In this document: piece by piece, positions 1 through 10,919 of the stretch
Layout: every line of letters begins with the position of its first letter
Numbering within the stretch: position 1 is the stretch's first letter
Assembly: GCF_032854445.1 (NCBI RefSeq)
Contig: NC_088301.1
Coordinates: 19,215,808-19,279,807 of the forward strand
Reading direction: 5' to 3'
From: Liolophura sinensis
Taxonomy: Eukaryota; Mollusca; Polyplacophora; Chitonida; Chitonidae
DNA: 64,000 bases
Notes under the pieces: model-generated
Told to the model about the DNA's origin: nothing
Databases searched by the model: none
What the model saw: only the letters and a program-made list of their open reading frames with translations
Translations under genes and position numbers: made by a program

Positions 1-148
1 TGTGGTAACATGATGTCCAGTATGGTAGCTGGAGGGCTGTGGGTAAGCTCTGGCATGCAACGCTGATTGAAACAGACCATTGTTAGCAAATCTTCGACTG
101 ATCATTTTCATTGATTATTTGATTGACTGACTGATTTCTTTCTGTCTT
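1..148. other. unannotated spacer
   Basis: Nothing recognisable. Confidence 0.4.
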
Positions 149-282
149 TGATTGCTATTTTACGCCGTACTAATTTCACTTGTACGACGCCTGCCAGCAT
201 TATGATGGGAGAAACTTGGGTAGAGGCCAGGGGGAACTCGCGACTATCCGCAGGTTGCTGAAAGACTTTCCCACGTAGGGGA
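149..282 (-). repeat. SINE-A copy, 3' part
   Basis: The plus strand reads the SINE tail first (gctattttacgccgtact, then the ttcacttgtacgacg block and the gcattatgatgggag block), so the element lies on the minus strand. The tRNA-like head is missing: the copy stops after the cttcccacgta block and runs into a short ttga repeat at 278-299. It matches the other SINE-A copies in this window block for block but with many substitutions. Confidence 0.8.
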
Positions 283-1139
283 TTGATTGATTGATTGATG
301 TAATAATTATTTCTCCTTGGAGACAATATAAGAGGGTATGTACTTTCTCGAACTCGACTTTGTGTTATTCCATACATGTTAGTTTATTATAGTACAACGC
401 ACGAAAACGGCTTCGTTCTTCATCAATATGGATAAATGACACTCATAGACAACGACAAATGGTTAAGTATGAAAAGCAGGTCGCGTGTATTAACAATATT
501 TAGGTGTGGAAGGGAAGGGAGGGGGAGGGTCTCAATATTGTATACGGGCACGCTATGTACAACCTTGTCCTAGATCACTCTTACTTTTATTCCTGTGGGT
601 ACAGCGGCTGATGACGCCTGATAGATACCATTCCGGTCTATTTCCACAGTGTCTGAGGCGGTCCAGCGAGCTACAGATGGGAACGACACCTGGTTTGTCT
701 GTGGTAAGCTATCCACAATACAACACGGAAATTGACGCGAATGGATCCGCAAATGGCCCGGTGGAAATGACATGGTTCATCATTGGCCTGCTATTAGGAA
801 CCGACTCCGGCGTAATTGTACCTGAGAATAGTCTGTAAGTATTCCAAATCCGAACACATCCGCCAAGTTATTGGACAAATGCGTTGGTTTTACCCTACTT
901 ACGGGCTTTTCTGCTCCTTTCCCATTACCGCGTCATATTGGAATTCCTGAGTCAAATTGAAGATCTTACATATATGTTGCAATACACAGTGACGATCTAC
1001 GTGTTTGGCGAGTCTTTTTCTATAGCCATAAAGATAGCCACAAACTAACGTGCGTACTCTAAAAGCAAGATAAAGAACAGTTCCTTTTAGTAATGCAACA
1101 ATGTTGCGAGATGTTGTTAAATTTATCTATGTGTACCTT
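283..1139. other. unannotated spacer
   Basis: No gene is recognised. A locally GC-richer stretch at about 590-840 is open in one forward frame and ends beside a good donor-like GTAAGT at 835-840. A second donor-like GTAAGC lies near 706 and an acceptor-like ttccacag near 641. The pieces do not form a recognisable protein, so this is only a weak exon possibility. Confidence 0.3.
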
Positions 1140-1142
1140 TAT

Positions 1143-1395
1143 TTATTGTATTGCTATTTAACGCCGTATGTGTAATGTGTCTTCTTGTTGCAGGACGGAT
1201 TTCCACCGCTCTTTTATCTAGTGCTGCTTCACTGAAGACGACTTACCGAAGGCAAGTAAGGCGCCCCACCCGGACCATTATAATGATGCCGCTACAACTT
1301 CCTATTTTAAGGTTTTTGGTGTAGTCCGCACAGGATTAACAGTGGATCTACCGCCCCCAAAGCGGACGCTCTGCCAACTGAGCCATCGGGGCCGG
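1143..1395 (-). repeat. SINE-C copy, internally deleted
   Basis: Read on the minus strand, a tRNA-like head (ggccccgatggctcag) is followed by the same body as the copy at 4788-5144. Shared body blocks include gcaggacggatttccacc, tctagtgctgcttcactga and ccattata. Part of the middle, present in the 4.8-kb copy, is absent here. The tail end contains gctatttaacgccgta, the 3' motif also seen in SINE-A. No target-site duplication is visible. Confidence 0.8.
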
Positions 1396-2112
1396 TCGTA
1401 ATCTGGGTGGAGCATGAAGTACTAAAAAGCGCACGATTGAATAAATATGAGGTAATTTGTTACACTTCTACCACAACACAAGGAAAACGTATACACAGAG
1501 ATAAACTTTGGGTTAATCGGTACGTGTATGCGGGACCCAAATATGACATCTAGGCGTCGGGATCGACATACGTATACTATTGGTAAACCATAAAGAGGCG
1601 TTCCAAGCCGATGATTGCAAGACCCACTTTCAAGGCAGCCTTATGTTACTGAAGAAATGTGTAAAAAACAAATGGGGTAAATGGTAACAGGTAAGAAAGA
1701 AAGTGTTTCAGTTACCAGTTTTCAATTAATGAAGGAAGAAACGATAAGATTTATGTAAAATTTCAAACCGGTACCTTTAGCTAGTGTTGAAATAAAAAAA
1801 ATTCTTACAAGTGATTTTTACATGCATTTATCAACCTCGAATTTACCCTACAGAGCACACACATCGACATAAATATATTCAGTTTAAACCATGTTATTCA
1901 TAGTTTAAATCACATTCGAGAGTACCGGAGTTGGTCAGCTGATTGGTAGACATTATGAAAGTTGGCCAGTCAAGCCAGCTCTGGTCCCCCCGGGGAAAGA
2001 GGTACCGTCTACGCCATTACGACATCTTCTGGTAAAATTGGTCCTTGTACCAGCAGACTGCGTGGCAGACTAAATTACCTTTTAGCTAAACACTAGTGAA
2101 CGATGTAATTAC
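1396..2112. other. unannotated spacer
   Basis: AT-rich sequence with no repeat or gene that I recognise. Confidence 0.4.
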
Positions 2113-2440
2113 CCGTTTCCATTGTAACCCTGACTGAGTTCACAGACTGACATGTCGCTAACACCTGCCTTAATGAGTTGGTCTGTCCCTGATCAACCCA
2201 GCCTACTGTCTGGTCATAACGTACCATCATCGACACATCAATCCCATGACGGGTCTGCGCGCAGCCAGACCGATAGGCGACTAATTGTCTACTACCGCTA
2301 CAGAGATCACCAAGGGAGGTAATCGTTCTGTGTACGGCACGCCGAAACATTTTGTGTGAGATAACATCATCTTTCCACATAAAGGATGGAAGTACAGAGG
2401 ACCAAACTCCCTGCTGGAGAACTGGCCCTGGATCACCAAT
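2113..2440 (-). CDS. candidate internal exon, product unknown
   Basis: Read on the minus strand, an open frame of 109 codons starts just after an AG (acceptor-like ctcagtgcag) and reaches a donor-like GTAATT whose first base is 2112. The frame stays open to a stop at 2093. The translation begins IGDPGPVLQQGVWSS and later contains RHGIDVSMMVRYDQTVGW. It has mixed polar composition and a purine-first codon bias, which is what makes it look coding. The polypyrimidine tract before the AG is weak and no neighbouring exon was found. I do not recognise a family. It could be a chance open frame or a decayed exon. Confidence 0.27.
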
Positions 2441-3625
2441 CTGCACTGAGTATGGGCTTTAACATATACGTGCACTTACCCATTCATTCATGTATCTGGC
2501 CAAAGACATGTTCATGACAAAGTGTTGCCGACTAAACCTCTTATAAAGAATCACTCGAGAATTACGACAAAGTTCATGATAAACCATAGGTTGTAGGGCT
2601 GAATTGCTGGAAGTGCATTTCCAAGGGGTAAAGCAATGAAGTCAGCACATTTACCATGCATCTTGGCCAGAATAGACTCACACATATATATTCTGCTATG
2701 TATGACATCCCTGCGGTGTTCACAAATCAACACAGGAAAGCTTTGAAAATGTAGATGTAGTGATTCGGTCTAAGAGGAGAATCACAGTGGCAGCTTGGTA
2801 ATTGTAAATCAACTATCATTTTCGGCGTCGTCAGAAAATTAACTGTAAAATTCATGCAGTAACTCTTGGGTTACGTCCTGCATTTCAACCTGCAGGACAT
2901 AAGAATGTGTAATGGAAATATTCTCTAGCAGACTAAGAGGACTTTGATTGTTACCATCCATTAAGCCTTAGAAGCACTCGATACACTATGCACTTGTTCC
3001 ATTAACAAGTGTTAACACGTGGAAGTCACATTTAAATTTTCCTCTTGAAGCAATTGAGCATTTAGGCTCTTAACCGTTCAGAACAAAAGTCAGAAGAGGA
3101 AAATTAACGAAGGTTCATTTGAAGGAAAAAATACAAAAACTTGGAATTGAAGTACGCTAATGGCTTTTTGCTTTACTGGTTTGAAGAGAAGTTCTTGAAC
3201 ATAAAAAAAACAGTTGCAAAGAATAACAGGATGCCTTTCTTTTAGCTGGATACTTAAAAAAGGAAACATCAGAAAACGCTTTCATGGAATCCACATCTGG
3301 ACGCGAAAGTCACTGGCAATTTAGTTCTACAGAAATATCAGATTTGCATTACCCTAAATGTATCATCTGGAACCATTTAAATGACGACTCATAACGAAGC
3401 AGACAACCCACGGAGATAGCTGAGAGCAATTAATGATTGCTTACTAAGTACTAGTATGTGGTTTTCGAAAACATGATGGAGGGGTTTGATACTATCGACA
3501 CAAGACCGAGTTTAAATGCAGTCGGCTTTGAACAGCATACAAAATTCTTGAAAACTGTATCTACCATGTTAACAATTTTTTCTTGCCAGGCTAAATCAAG
3601 ACCGAGGCAATAAGTGGTACTTAAG
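2441..3625. other. unannotated spacer
   Basis: No recognisable gene or repeat. A short open frame on the minus strand at 2551-2733 has no supporting splice signals. Confidence 0.4.
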
Positions 3626-4215
3626 TTTCAATAATCAATCAATAAATCAATGAATTACGAGGTGGGTAACCAGACAATCAGTGAGATCAGAGGAATTCAA
3701 AAAAGAAAGTAATCAGTCAGCGAGACACGATTGGGAGAACAGCAGTAAGTACATGTATCAATCAGTTATAATTGATTGATTAGTTAAACAATCAGTCAGG
3801 AAGACACGGATGGTGAACCAATCAACAAATCATTCAGGAAGACACAAGATGGTGAACCAATCAGCAAATCACTCCGAAAAACACGAGGCAGTGAACCAAT
3901 CAACCAACCAGGGAGACATGAGATGGTGAACCAATCGAACAATCAGTTAGGGAAATATGGGATAGTGAACCAATCAACCAGTCAGTTAGGGAGACACAAG
4001 ATGGTGAACCAATCAACGAATCAGTCTGGAAGCCAGGAAATGGTGAACCAATCAGTTAGGGAGACATGAGATGGTGAACCAATCAAATTATGATTCAGGG
4101 AGACATAAGATGGTGAGTCAATCAACAAATAAGTCAGTGAAACACGGGATGGTAAATCAATCAACTAATCAGTTAGGAGACACGAGATGGTGAATAAATC
4201 GACCAGTCATTGGGA
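3626..4215. repeat. decayed minisatellite, unit about 40 bp
   Basis: Imperfect repeats share the phrase agatggtgaaccaatca, followed by a variable run of caatcagt-like tetramers and gggagacac. About ten to twelve units are visible with frequent indels. The left end (3626-3790) grades into simple aatca repeats, suggesting growth from a microsatellite. Confidence 0.8.
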
Positions 4216-4774
4216 GTCGGGGCTGTACAAAAACAGGAACATATTCACTGTTTAAGGAGATGGTGGCGTTAAACAAAACCAACCAAATAAGTAAGTAAAT
4301 CTGAGTGGATCAAGCTCTAGGCATTGTCACTCAAAGGTCGTAAATCTATGCGGCGAAACAGACATTCACATTCTCAGTTGCGCATTGAATGCAACTGTTC
4401 ATATATCCAAAGTGGCGATCTAATTCAGCACGATGAATATACTTTCCCTAGCCCCGGGTTCGGCGAATTAGACACAGTCATGGAGAAGTGTGATAGAGAT
4501 TCTAAAATTTCACACCAGAATTTTACACCAGAATTATATTCGTTGTAAAACTGAAGAAACTTAGATTGAAAGCGTTCGATAGAATAACCTTGACACACAA
4601 GTTTTTCCAGCAATAAATTGTGACGTTGAGTGAAATCGTCACATAACACGCAGGATCTAACAAATGCCACAAGACGGCATATGTACACGTCATATACAGG
4701 GCCCTTCGTTATACTGCTGTCGACGTAACGATAATTTACAATGTCAAAACTGAAACTGTTCCTCTTGTATCAAA
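4216..4774. other. spacer with a short SINE-tail-like piece
   Basis: At 4255-4300 the sequence ggtggcgttaaacaaaacc followed by a taag-rich run resembles the 3' tail of the local SINEs. The rest, including two overlapping open frames at 4324-4688, is not recognised. Confidence 0.4.
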
Positions 4775-4787
4775 GTCTGCGAGAGAG

Positions 4788-5144
4788 TAAGTGAGTGAGT
4801 GAGTGCTTGGGGTTAAACGTCGTACTTAGCATTTTTTGAGCCATATGAAGGAATACTTAAAGTTCATGTAATGTGCCTCCGTGTAGCAGGACGGATTTCC
4901 ACCTCTCTTTCATCTAGTACTGCTTCACTGAGACGACTTATTGAAGGCAGGTAAGGCGGCCCACCCGAGCCATTATACTGATACGGGACAACCAGTCGTT
5001 GCAATATCCCCTTTATGCTCAATGTCAAACAAGGAAGTTACAACTTCCTCTTTTAAGGTCTTAGGTGTGACCCGACCCAGGATTGGCCCTGGACCTACCG
5101 CCTCCTGAAGCGGACGCTCAACCAACTGTGCTATCGGGGCCGGT
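4788..5144 (-). repeat. SINE-C copy with intact target-site duplication
   Basis: Minus-strand tRNA-derived SINE. The tRNA-like head at the right end reads ggccccgatagcacagttgg, with an A-box-like segment and, further in, a B-box-like ccaatcctggg. The body carries the gacggatttccacc and ccattatactgatac blocks, and the tail ends in a gtga-type simple repeat at the left. The 13-bp direct repeat gtctgcgagagag flanks it at 4775-4787 and 5145-5157. This marks an insertion by target-primed reverse transcription using an unseen LINE. Confidence 0.9.
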
Positions 5145-5157
5145 GTCTGCGAGAGAG

Positions 5158-6570
5158 AAAATCGTTTTCGTCTCTGTACAAATATACGTTCAGATAAGAT
5201 GTGTCATCTGAAGAGTTTGTGGTTTCCTTTAAATCCAGCGAAGGTGGACATATATCTTCCACAGTCTTTGCTACATACTGATTGTTTAAAGCTAACAGAT
5301 CATCAATATACTGCTTAGTGTATAAGAAAGATATAGCCCGGTGAGGATTGATAGTTTCTGCACATAGTCGTATTCATACAAGAGCAGGTATGCGTCAGCC
5401 AAAAGGAGGGCTCAATTGGTACCCATGGGAATAGCTATACACTGTTAATATTTGGTTTTCCCGAATTTCACATAGGTGTTATTAATGAGCAAGTCCGTTT
5501 TAGCCAGATAGACGAATGAGCAGAATAATAAGGGAATACACGGGAGTTTCTGTAGTTGTACACATACAATGATAAAAGCCAAAATGTTGAATAACACTTC
5601 AGGACAAAATATAAAAATGTTGACAAAAGTCCCACAATTTACACATTGAGCAAACATCTAGCCTAGAATGTGAGGCTTTTCATATACTCCTATCACAACA
5701 ATACTTGTCCTTAGACAAGCGTTTCTGAAACGAAAAAGCACTCTTATTTGTTCTGTGGCGGAAAAAGTAAAACTTTCAGAATGAATATAGGCCTACACGT
5801 TTCTGTTTGTTAAAATGACATACACTTGTAAATATTAATTGAGACTTGGCAAAATTGATAATCCAAGGAGTTGAAAGCAAAGCGAAACAAAACTAAAAAC
5901 TGTGGCCTGATAAATAAATGAACGCCTAGCTACTTTTAGCGAATGAAAGCTGTCTTCAGGCATTACTTCAGGCGGATATCAAGATGGGCCGAGTGAAATG
6001 TTTACAAAAGATTTTAGCACACCTTTATTAAATGTAGTATGAAAAGTTATTTCAAACTGGTTGGCAAAGGAGAGTTTCTTTGATGTCATTTATTTGACTT
6101 ATTACTTTAATGAAGTCTGTCATATAATTACTCCGGACACATTACTTAACTCGTTCATGCAGAGCTTGGGACGTTGATTTACTTTTGTGTCTGGCGATAC
6201 ATATGAATGTGACACTGTCGGTTTTAAAGTTTAAATAGCTTCAGGGATGGTTCGCTGGGAACTGAGTAGTATTCTAGACTTAATCAGCGTGCTTCTATTT
6301 CCTGTTTAGTCGCTGTGATCTCCCAGAATCGAGATTTATGGAGAGAAATCGTATTCTCTTCATCTCCTTTCGCATACGACTGACATTTGATATGGGCGTT
6401 TCCAGTTTTGAGAGAACGTTTGAGAGGTGAACAAAGAAGCAGAACAATTAAAACGCCCTTCTATTATCCCTTCTATTATCCGACTAGTATAGCTGAAACA
6501 CTTGAATAGGTTATATCATTCAAAGAATTAGTCATTCGATCTCGAATCTAACGTTCACAATGATTTAAAC
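5158..6570. other. unannotated spacer
   Basis: AT-rich. No gene or repeat recognised. Small open frames are of chance length. Confidence 0.4.
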
Positions 6571-6748
6571 TAGATTTATTTATGTATTTGATTTGTGGTT
6601 TACACCGCTCTCGAGAATATTCGCAGGTTGGTGGCAGATCTTTTTGCGTAAGGAGCCGACATGAGCTGGACTTGAACTCACAGCGACTGCATTGGTGAGG
6701 GACTCCTGAGTTATTGCGCTGTACTAACCCCTCGGCCACGGAGGCCCC
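6571..6748 (-). repeat. SINE-A copy with central deletion
   Basis: The tail (tttatttatgtatttgat) is at the left and the tRNA-like head, ending ggccacggaggcccc, at the right. The region between the gagaatatt of the tail and the cgcaggttg block is missing, so the copy is about 180 bp against about 245 bp for full copies. The B-box-like segment (acttgaactcacag on the plus strand) is present. Confidence 0.85.
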
Positions 6749-8355
6749 GCGATACACCTCGCAAGCATGATACAGGTGTGGTACAGTCACGTTAAGAAAT
6801 GATAGTCTTAACAAGGGAGAAGAAAAGCATGCGGTTGTACATGTATGTAAAGTTGTAACTGGGCGTTTCGCTTTAAAAACAACAGAAACGCGTTAAAATT
6901 TAAAGCATTCGCAAGTGGTTGTATGCAGATATTCTACCTGTTGTCTTTTCATCCATATAGCGAAATTTTATAGCAAAAATTAGATTCCTCTACAGTGAAG
7001 TTTAACGCAAGACCGCAAACTTTTGAACAACTTCTGACTCGACTAAAGTTTTACAGAGTTATCTTTGATTAATAGTATATATACCATGAAGGGAATTGTA
7101 ATGTTGCGTTAAATGTCATGGGAAATGGGTAGTGTGCGAGGAAAAGATCAACAGACGGACAGGCTAATTCGGGTGACGTTCGATAAAAATGGCTCAGAAG
7201 AAGGAAGAATGCAGGTGTCCTTAGGCAAAACTCCCTGGACCCTCCTTCCTTAATCGTCGCTAAGCTGCTTGAGACGCCAGGACAGCCTGTGGCGTGAACT
7301 AACGCGTCCTGAGCCGTATTTAAGTGTGTCCACTGATCCGACTAACTAATCTCATACATTTGTCCAGTCTATGCTCAGACTCGAGCTGGATCAGGGGACT
7401 CGAGAGGGGAGATTTAAGATTTAGGACTTCGGAGAAGTCTGACCAGTTGTACCTAGCCGACCTTTCATTGAACAGTTGGTTGATAGGTTGCCAAGCTGTT
7501 TGATTGAGCGATTGGCATGATCTGTGCTTTGACTTCCTTTTTGTATGACTGAGTGATGAATCGGGGAGTTTCGAATTCGAACATTTTTGTCGTTAAGGGT
7601 AAAACAGCCTTATTGTATCATATGATCTGTGAAAAAATTAAGACAACCTTGGCTGACATTAACTTACAGATCACTTCTCCCACCGTCTTCCAGAGGCTGA
7701 ATGCACAAACGTTCAACTCCCCAGTTTTCTCCATTCTAGTCTAAACAATTTTGGGGAAGCTTTTTTCAGACGCCCATGTTATAGTAAATGCGATAAATAA
7801 TAGTTGCCTAGCATTTTGACAGATCATATGATACAGTAGGACTTTTTAACCTTTAGTGATAAAAGAGTTCTAACTCGACACTCCTCTCTTAGCTCACCGA
7901 ATCATTGTTAATTAACACACCTATTGACTGAACTGTCAATTGGCTGTGTGGAAATTTGAATAACGGCTAATATCATGGCAGATATCATAACTTTTGCTCT
8001 TTATCATAATACTTAATAAACATACAGACGAAAATCTGATCGGTTTCATGACTGGGCTCAGTGTCCTGTCTGATGTTTTCGGTGTCCTATCTGGTGTTTT
8101 CGCTAAGGTGTTCCCTGAGGTAGCACTACAAATATGTCGACAATGGGGCCACCCTGCTAAGAACGAGACGTCATCGTGAACGAAAAAATATTCAACCTAT
8201 GTATTTCATATCTTTTTTTTAAGTTTTCAAATATGAAGCATCGCATACAACATGTATATACGTTGTGTGTATTGGAAACAGAATATCTATTTATCTGACC
8301 GATGTTTAACGTTGTGCACAAGAATTTTGCACTCAAATGACGGCGATCAGGTTAT
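6749..8355. other. unannotated spacer
   Basis: No gene or repeat family recognised. Confidence 0.4.
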
Positions 8356-8400
8356 GAGTGAAGGGCATAGAAGTACCAGGAGTAAACCACCGACCTTTAA
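8356..8400 (-). repeat. fragment of SINE-A variant (aaaccaccgacc block)
   Basis: The block ggagtaaaccaccgaccttt occurs here and, diverged, at 24044-24063 and 49630-49650. It replaces the gggggaaacccacgacc block of the commoner SINE-A form. Only the central block survives. Confidence 0.5.
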
Positions 8401-8431
8401 CAGTTTCCTCCACCGTGAAACACTGGATTCG

Positions 8432-8504
8432 TACACGTGGCCTAGAGGTTAGAATGTCCGTTTCGGAGTCGGGGGACCTGGGATCAAACCTGGGGGGGGG
8501 CCGT
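8432..8504 (+). repeat. SINE-B tRNA-like head
   Basis: The segment contains a good A box (tggcctagagg) and a B-box-like ggatcaaacct spaced as in a tRNA, with cggagtcgggggacctggg between. The 3' end is a run of G and then unrelated sequence. The cloverleaf looks degenerate and no SINE-B body follows, so I read it as a SINE head rather than a tRNA gene. Confidence 0.65.
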
Positions 8505-8900
8505 GTATGTAGATATGTAAATCAAAGGCCAGAGGGTCGTAACGTGCTAACGCTTCTATCATGGAAGAATCTAAATTATATTTTGATTTTATATTTTAAT
8601 GCTATAAACAATAATTCTTAACTTCATAGGTAGGCTTGCCTGATGTGAGAACCATACATACTACCATTACTAGCCAGGTATGTGAACTACAACGAAAAAC
8701 AACACAGACTTATAACCAAAAATGTGCAGACCCTTCCCAATAGTATCTTCTTGTTAAAACATTTCTCTTGGGAAAAACATGTCCTGTATAGTTATTTTAA
8801 ACTTTATACGGTCAATGTCCTCACTCAGATATCTCGAAAATACGCCAGCAGGCACGTAAGCACTCTATAGCGGTGTAGGCCTACTTGTAAGTATCTAAAA
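8505..8900. other. unannotated spacer
   Basis: AT-rich. Nothing recognised. Confidence 0.4.
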
Positions 8901-8961
8901 AACCTCATTGGTTCCCGCTCAGAGTGTCCTTCTAACGCAGCCTGAAAATACACGTCCATTG
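8901..8961 (-). repeat. left arm of an inverted repeat pair
   Basis: The reverse complement of this 61-bp segment matches 9716-9777 (shared runs include caatggacgtgtattttcag). Outside these 61 bp the flanks do not match. It may be a pair of TIRs bounding an 877-bp element, or two fragments of one dispersed repeat in opposite orientation. Confidence 0.6.
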
Positions 8962-9715
8962 TCACAGAATGACAGCTTTCAGGCTACCTGTAAATTACAA
9001 ATATGATGTTTTTGTTAGACCGAATCTACTGCGTAATGGATTGTGCAAAAAATGGTCAGCAATTGAGCACGCTTGTCAGAGTGAATATTTAGAAATCAGA
9101 CAATCCGGTAAAACTAAATTGAAAAACGGAAAGCGGTTACCGACTGAATACAGCTTTTTCTCCTTTTACACCAAAGTTTCTTGATCCCGGCTAAACAGCA
9201 CATGCTGAGGTAGCTTTACATAATCACAGATTCTAAAAGTCGATTCATTCCGCGTAAAAAGCTTTAAAGCAATTAGTCTGATAAATGCTTAATTCATTAT
9301 AAAGACTTCCTGAGAGTGAGTGATGGGTGAAACACTGATCATAGTAAGTGTATAGTTGCAAACAGTAATTTTACTAAATAAACGGAGCAAAAATATAGTG
9401 TTAAAGGAAAGTCATGAGGTAGCATGCTCAGACCAAAAGCTGTGCTTCATGTACATTTATACTTTTTTCTGATTTCTCTCTGTTCTCACGGACAATTCTT
9501 TTTTTAAATTGTCGTATGTTCGATTTTTAGGTCTTGTTTTATGACAAACTCTCAGTAGGTTAATCCACTGGACCCAGCCTACAAAGCCATTTCTGACTTC
9601 AGTCTAAACTTGAAATATAATTTTAGAGCTTAGTTTTGGGACCAAGAAATTACCATTTAGACCCCCGCATAAATGTCACCTCAAGACAAACGTATCAAAA
9701 TTTGGCAATGGCAAT

Positions 9716-9777
9716 GGCAATGGACGTGTATTTTCAGGTTGCTTTAGAAGGCATCTCCGATCGGAAACCAATGTAGA
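9716..9777 (+). repeat. right arm of an inverted repeat pair
   Basis: Inverted partner of 8901-8961. It is preceded by a short ggcaat triplication. The roughly 750 bp between the arms has no long reading frame. Confidence 0.6.
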
Positions 9778-10102
9778 GTCATACTGTTACAGAGTGCTTA
9801 CGAGCCTGCTGGGGGTATTGTTACGTCTGGATGAGGACAATGACCGTAAGTTTAAATTAACTGTGTGGCAGGTGTTTACAATAAGAAAGTTAAATTGTAC
9901 AATAAGTACAAAAGCTACATCACTGATAATTAGCCTGCTTTGATGCTATGTAACTACGAGTACTATGAAGTCTTTGCAATGAGTAGTTTTCGTTGCACTA
10001 TGAAAAGTTACGTATAGGTTATTCTGAAGAGTGCAGACGTACTCTAACAGTGGTCTAACAGTATAGTAAAGCATTTCATACATAGGCTACTCCTCATTTG
10101 CA

Positions 10103-10325
10103 AAATTATGCAAAGAATGAATGACTATGGCCTAATGCCATGCACTTTCGTAATATAGCAACCATATCGTGACGAAATTATGCAAAGAATGAATGACTAT
10201 GGCCTAATGTCATGCACTTCCGTAATATAGCAGCAATATCGTGGAGAAATTATGCAAAGAATGAGAGACTATGGCTTAATGTATTGCTCTTCAGCAATAT
10301 AGGAGCGATATTGTGGCGAAATTAT
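10103..10325. repeat. 72-bp tandem repeat, 3.1 copies
   Basis: The phrase aaattatgcaaagaatga recurs at 10103, 10175 and 10247, with a decayed fourth start at 10319, a constant step of 72 bp. The third copy is clearly more diverged than the first two. Since 72 is a multiple of three, an open frame can run through the array without implying coding. Confidence 0.9.
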
Positions 10326-10662
10326 ACAAAAGAAAAAAATCCTCAATCCACGCTCGACTGGAAATACATATGCCTATGTTTTGCTAAATCGCATCTGTTG
10401 TTTTTAGGTTACAAGGCCTTGACATTTACTATATATCCGGGAGAATTACAACTTTTAGGCCACTTTAATCATACCGGCAGTTTGTTTTGGGCCGGAAAAT
10501 GACCCTGGGGACACCGGTAGACGCTTTTACATCCTGAGGAGGACAATCAATTGCAAGACACAGGAAATAAGGCAAAGGATGTATAGCACGGGCGTATTGG
10601 GTTTCCTAAATCAGACTTAATTTCAATTTTGATTTTCTCTGTTGGGTTTTATCTTGTTACAG
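10326..10662. other. unannotated spacer ending in an acceptor-like tract
   Basis: The last 40 bp (10621-10662) are strongly T-rich and end in ttgttacag, a good 3' splice-site pattern. Confidence 0.4.
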
Positions 10663-10919
10663 TTAGATGGGGGTACCCATTCATTGATCACTACACGTCC
10701 CGAATAACCCGACCAGACGAAAATCATGATTCTCGAGATTTGGCTTTGGAAGAGGAGTGTGCTTGGAATCTGTCAACAAACCCGTGTCGTGGGGATGATC
10801 CAAAGCCCAGCAGCACCGGTCCACGGCTGCCTAACACTATTATACCCCTCGTAAAGTCGAGTCAGGAGCCCGACTCTCGTCAATTTAGCCGCCCCTCGGG
10901 GCAAATGTATCCATGTTAA
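10663..10919 (+). CDS. candidate terminal coding exon, product unknown
   Basis: This is the best exon-like segment in the window. A long polypyrimidine tract ending ttgttacag precedes an open frame of about 85 codons ending in TAA at 10917-10919. An AATAAA lies at 11274-11279, about 355 bp beyond the stop, as expected of a last exon with a 3' untranslated region. The translation contains PDENHDSRDLALEEECAWN and ends SGQMYPC. It is hydrophilic, with no membrane segment. The first codon would be split by the intron after its first base. I do not recognise the family, and no upstream exon could be assigned. A donor-like cag/gtagag near 11025 offers another reading. Confidence 0.33.

Noticed and set aside
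606-640. Hammerhead ribozyme core (ctgatgacg)
   Set aside because: No gaaa core element or supporting stems at the right spacing.
8432-8504. tRNA gene
   Set aside because: Good A box and near B box, but it matches the SINE-B head and the arms do not pair into a clean cloverleaf.
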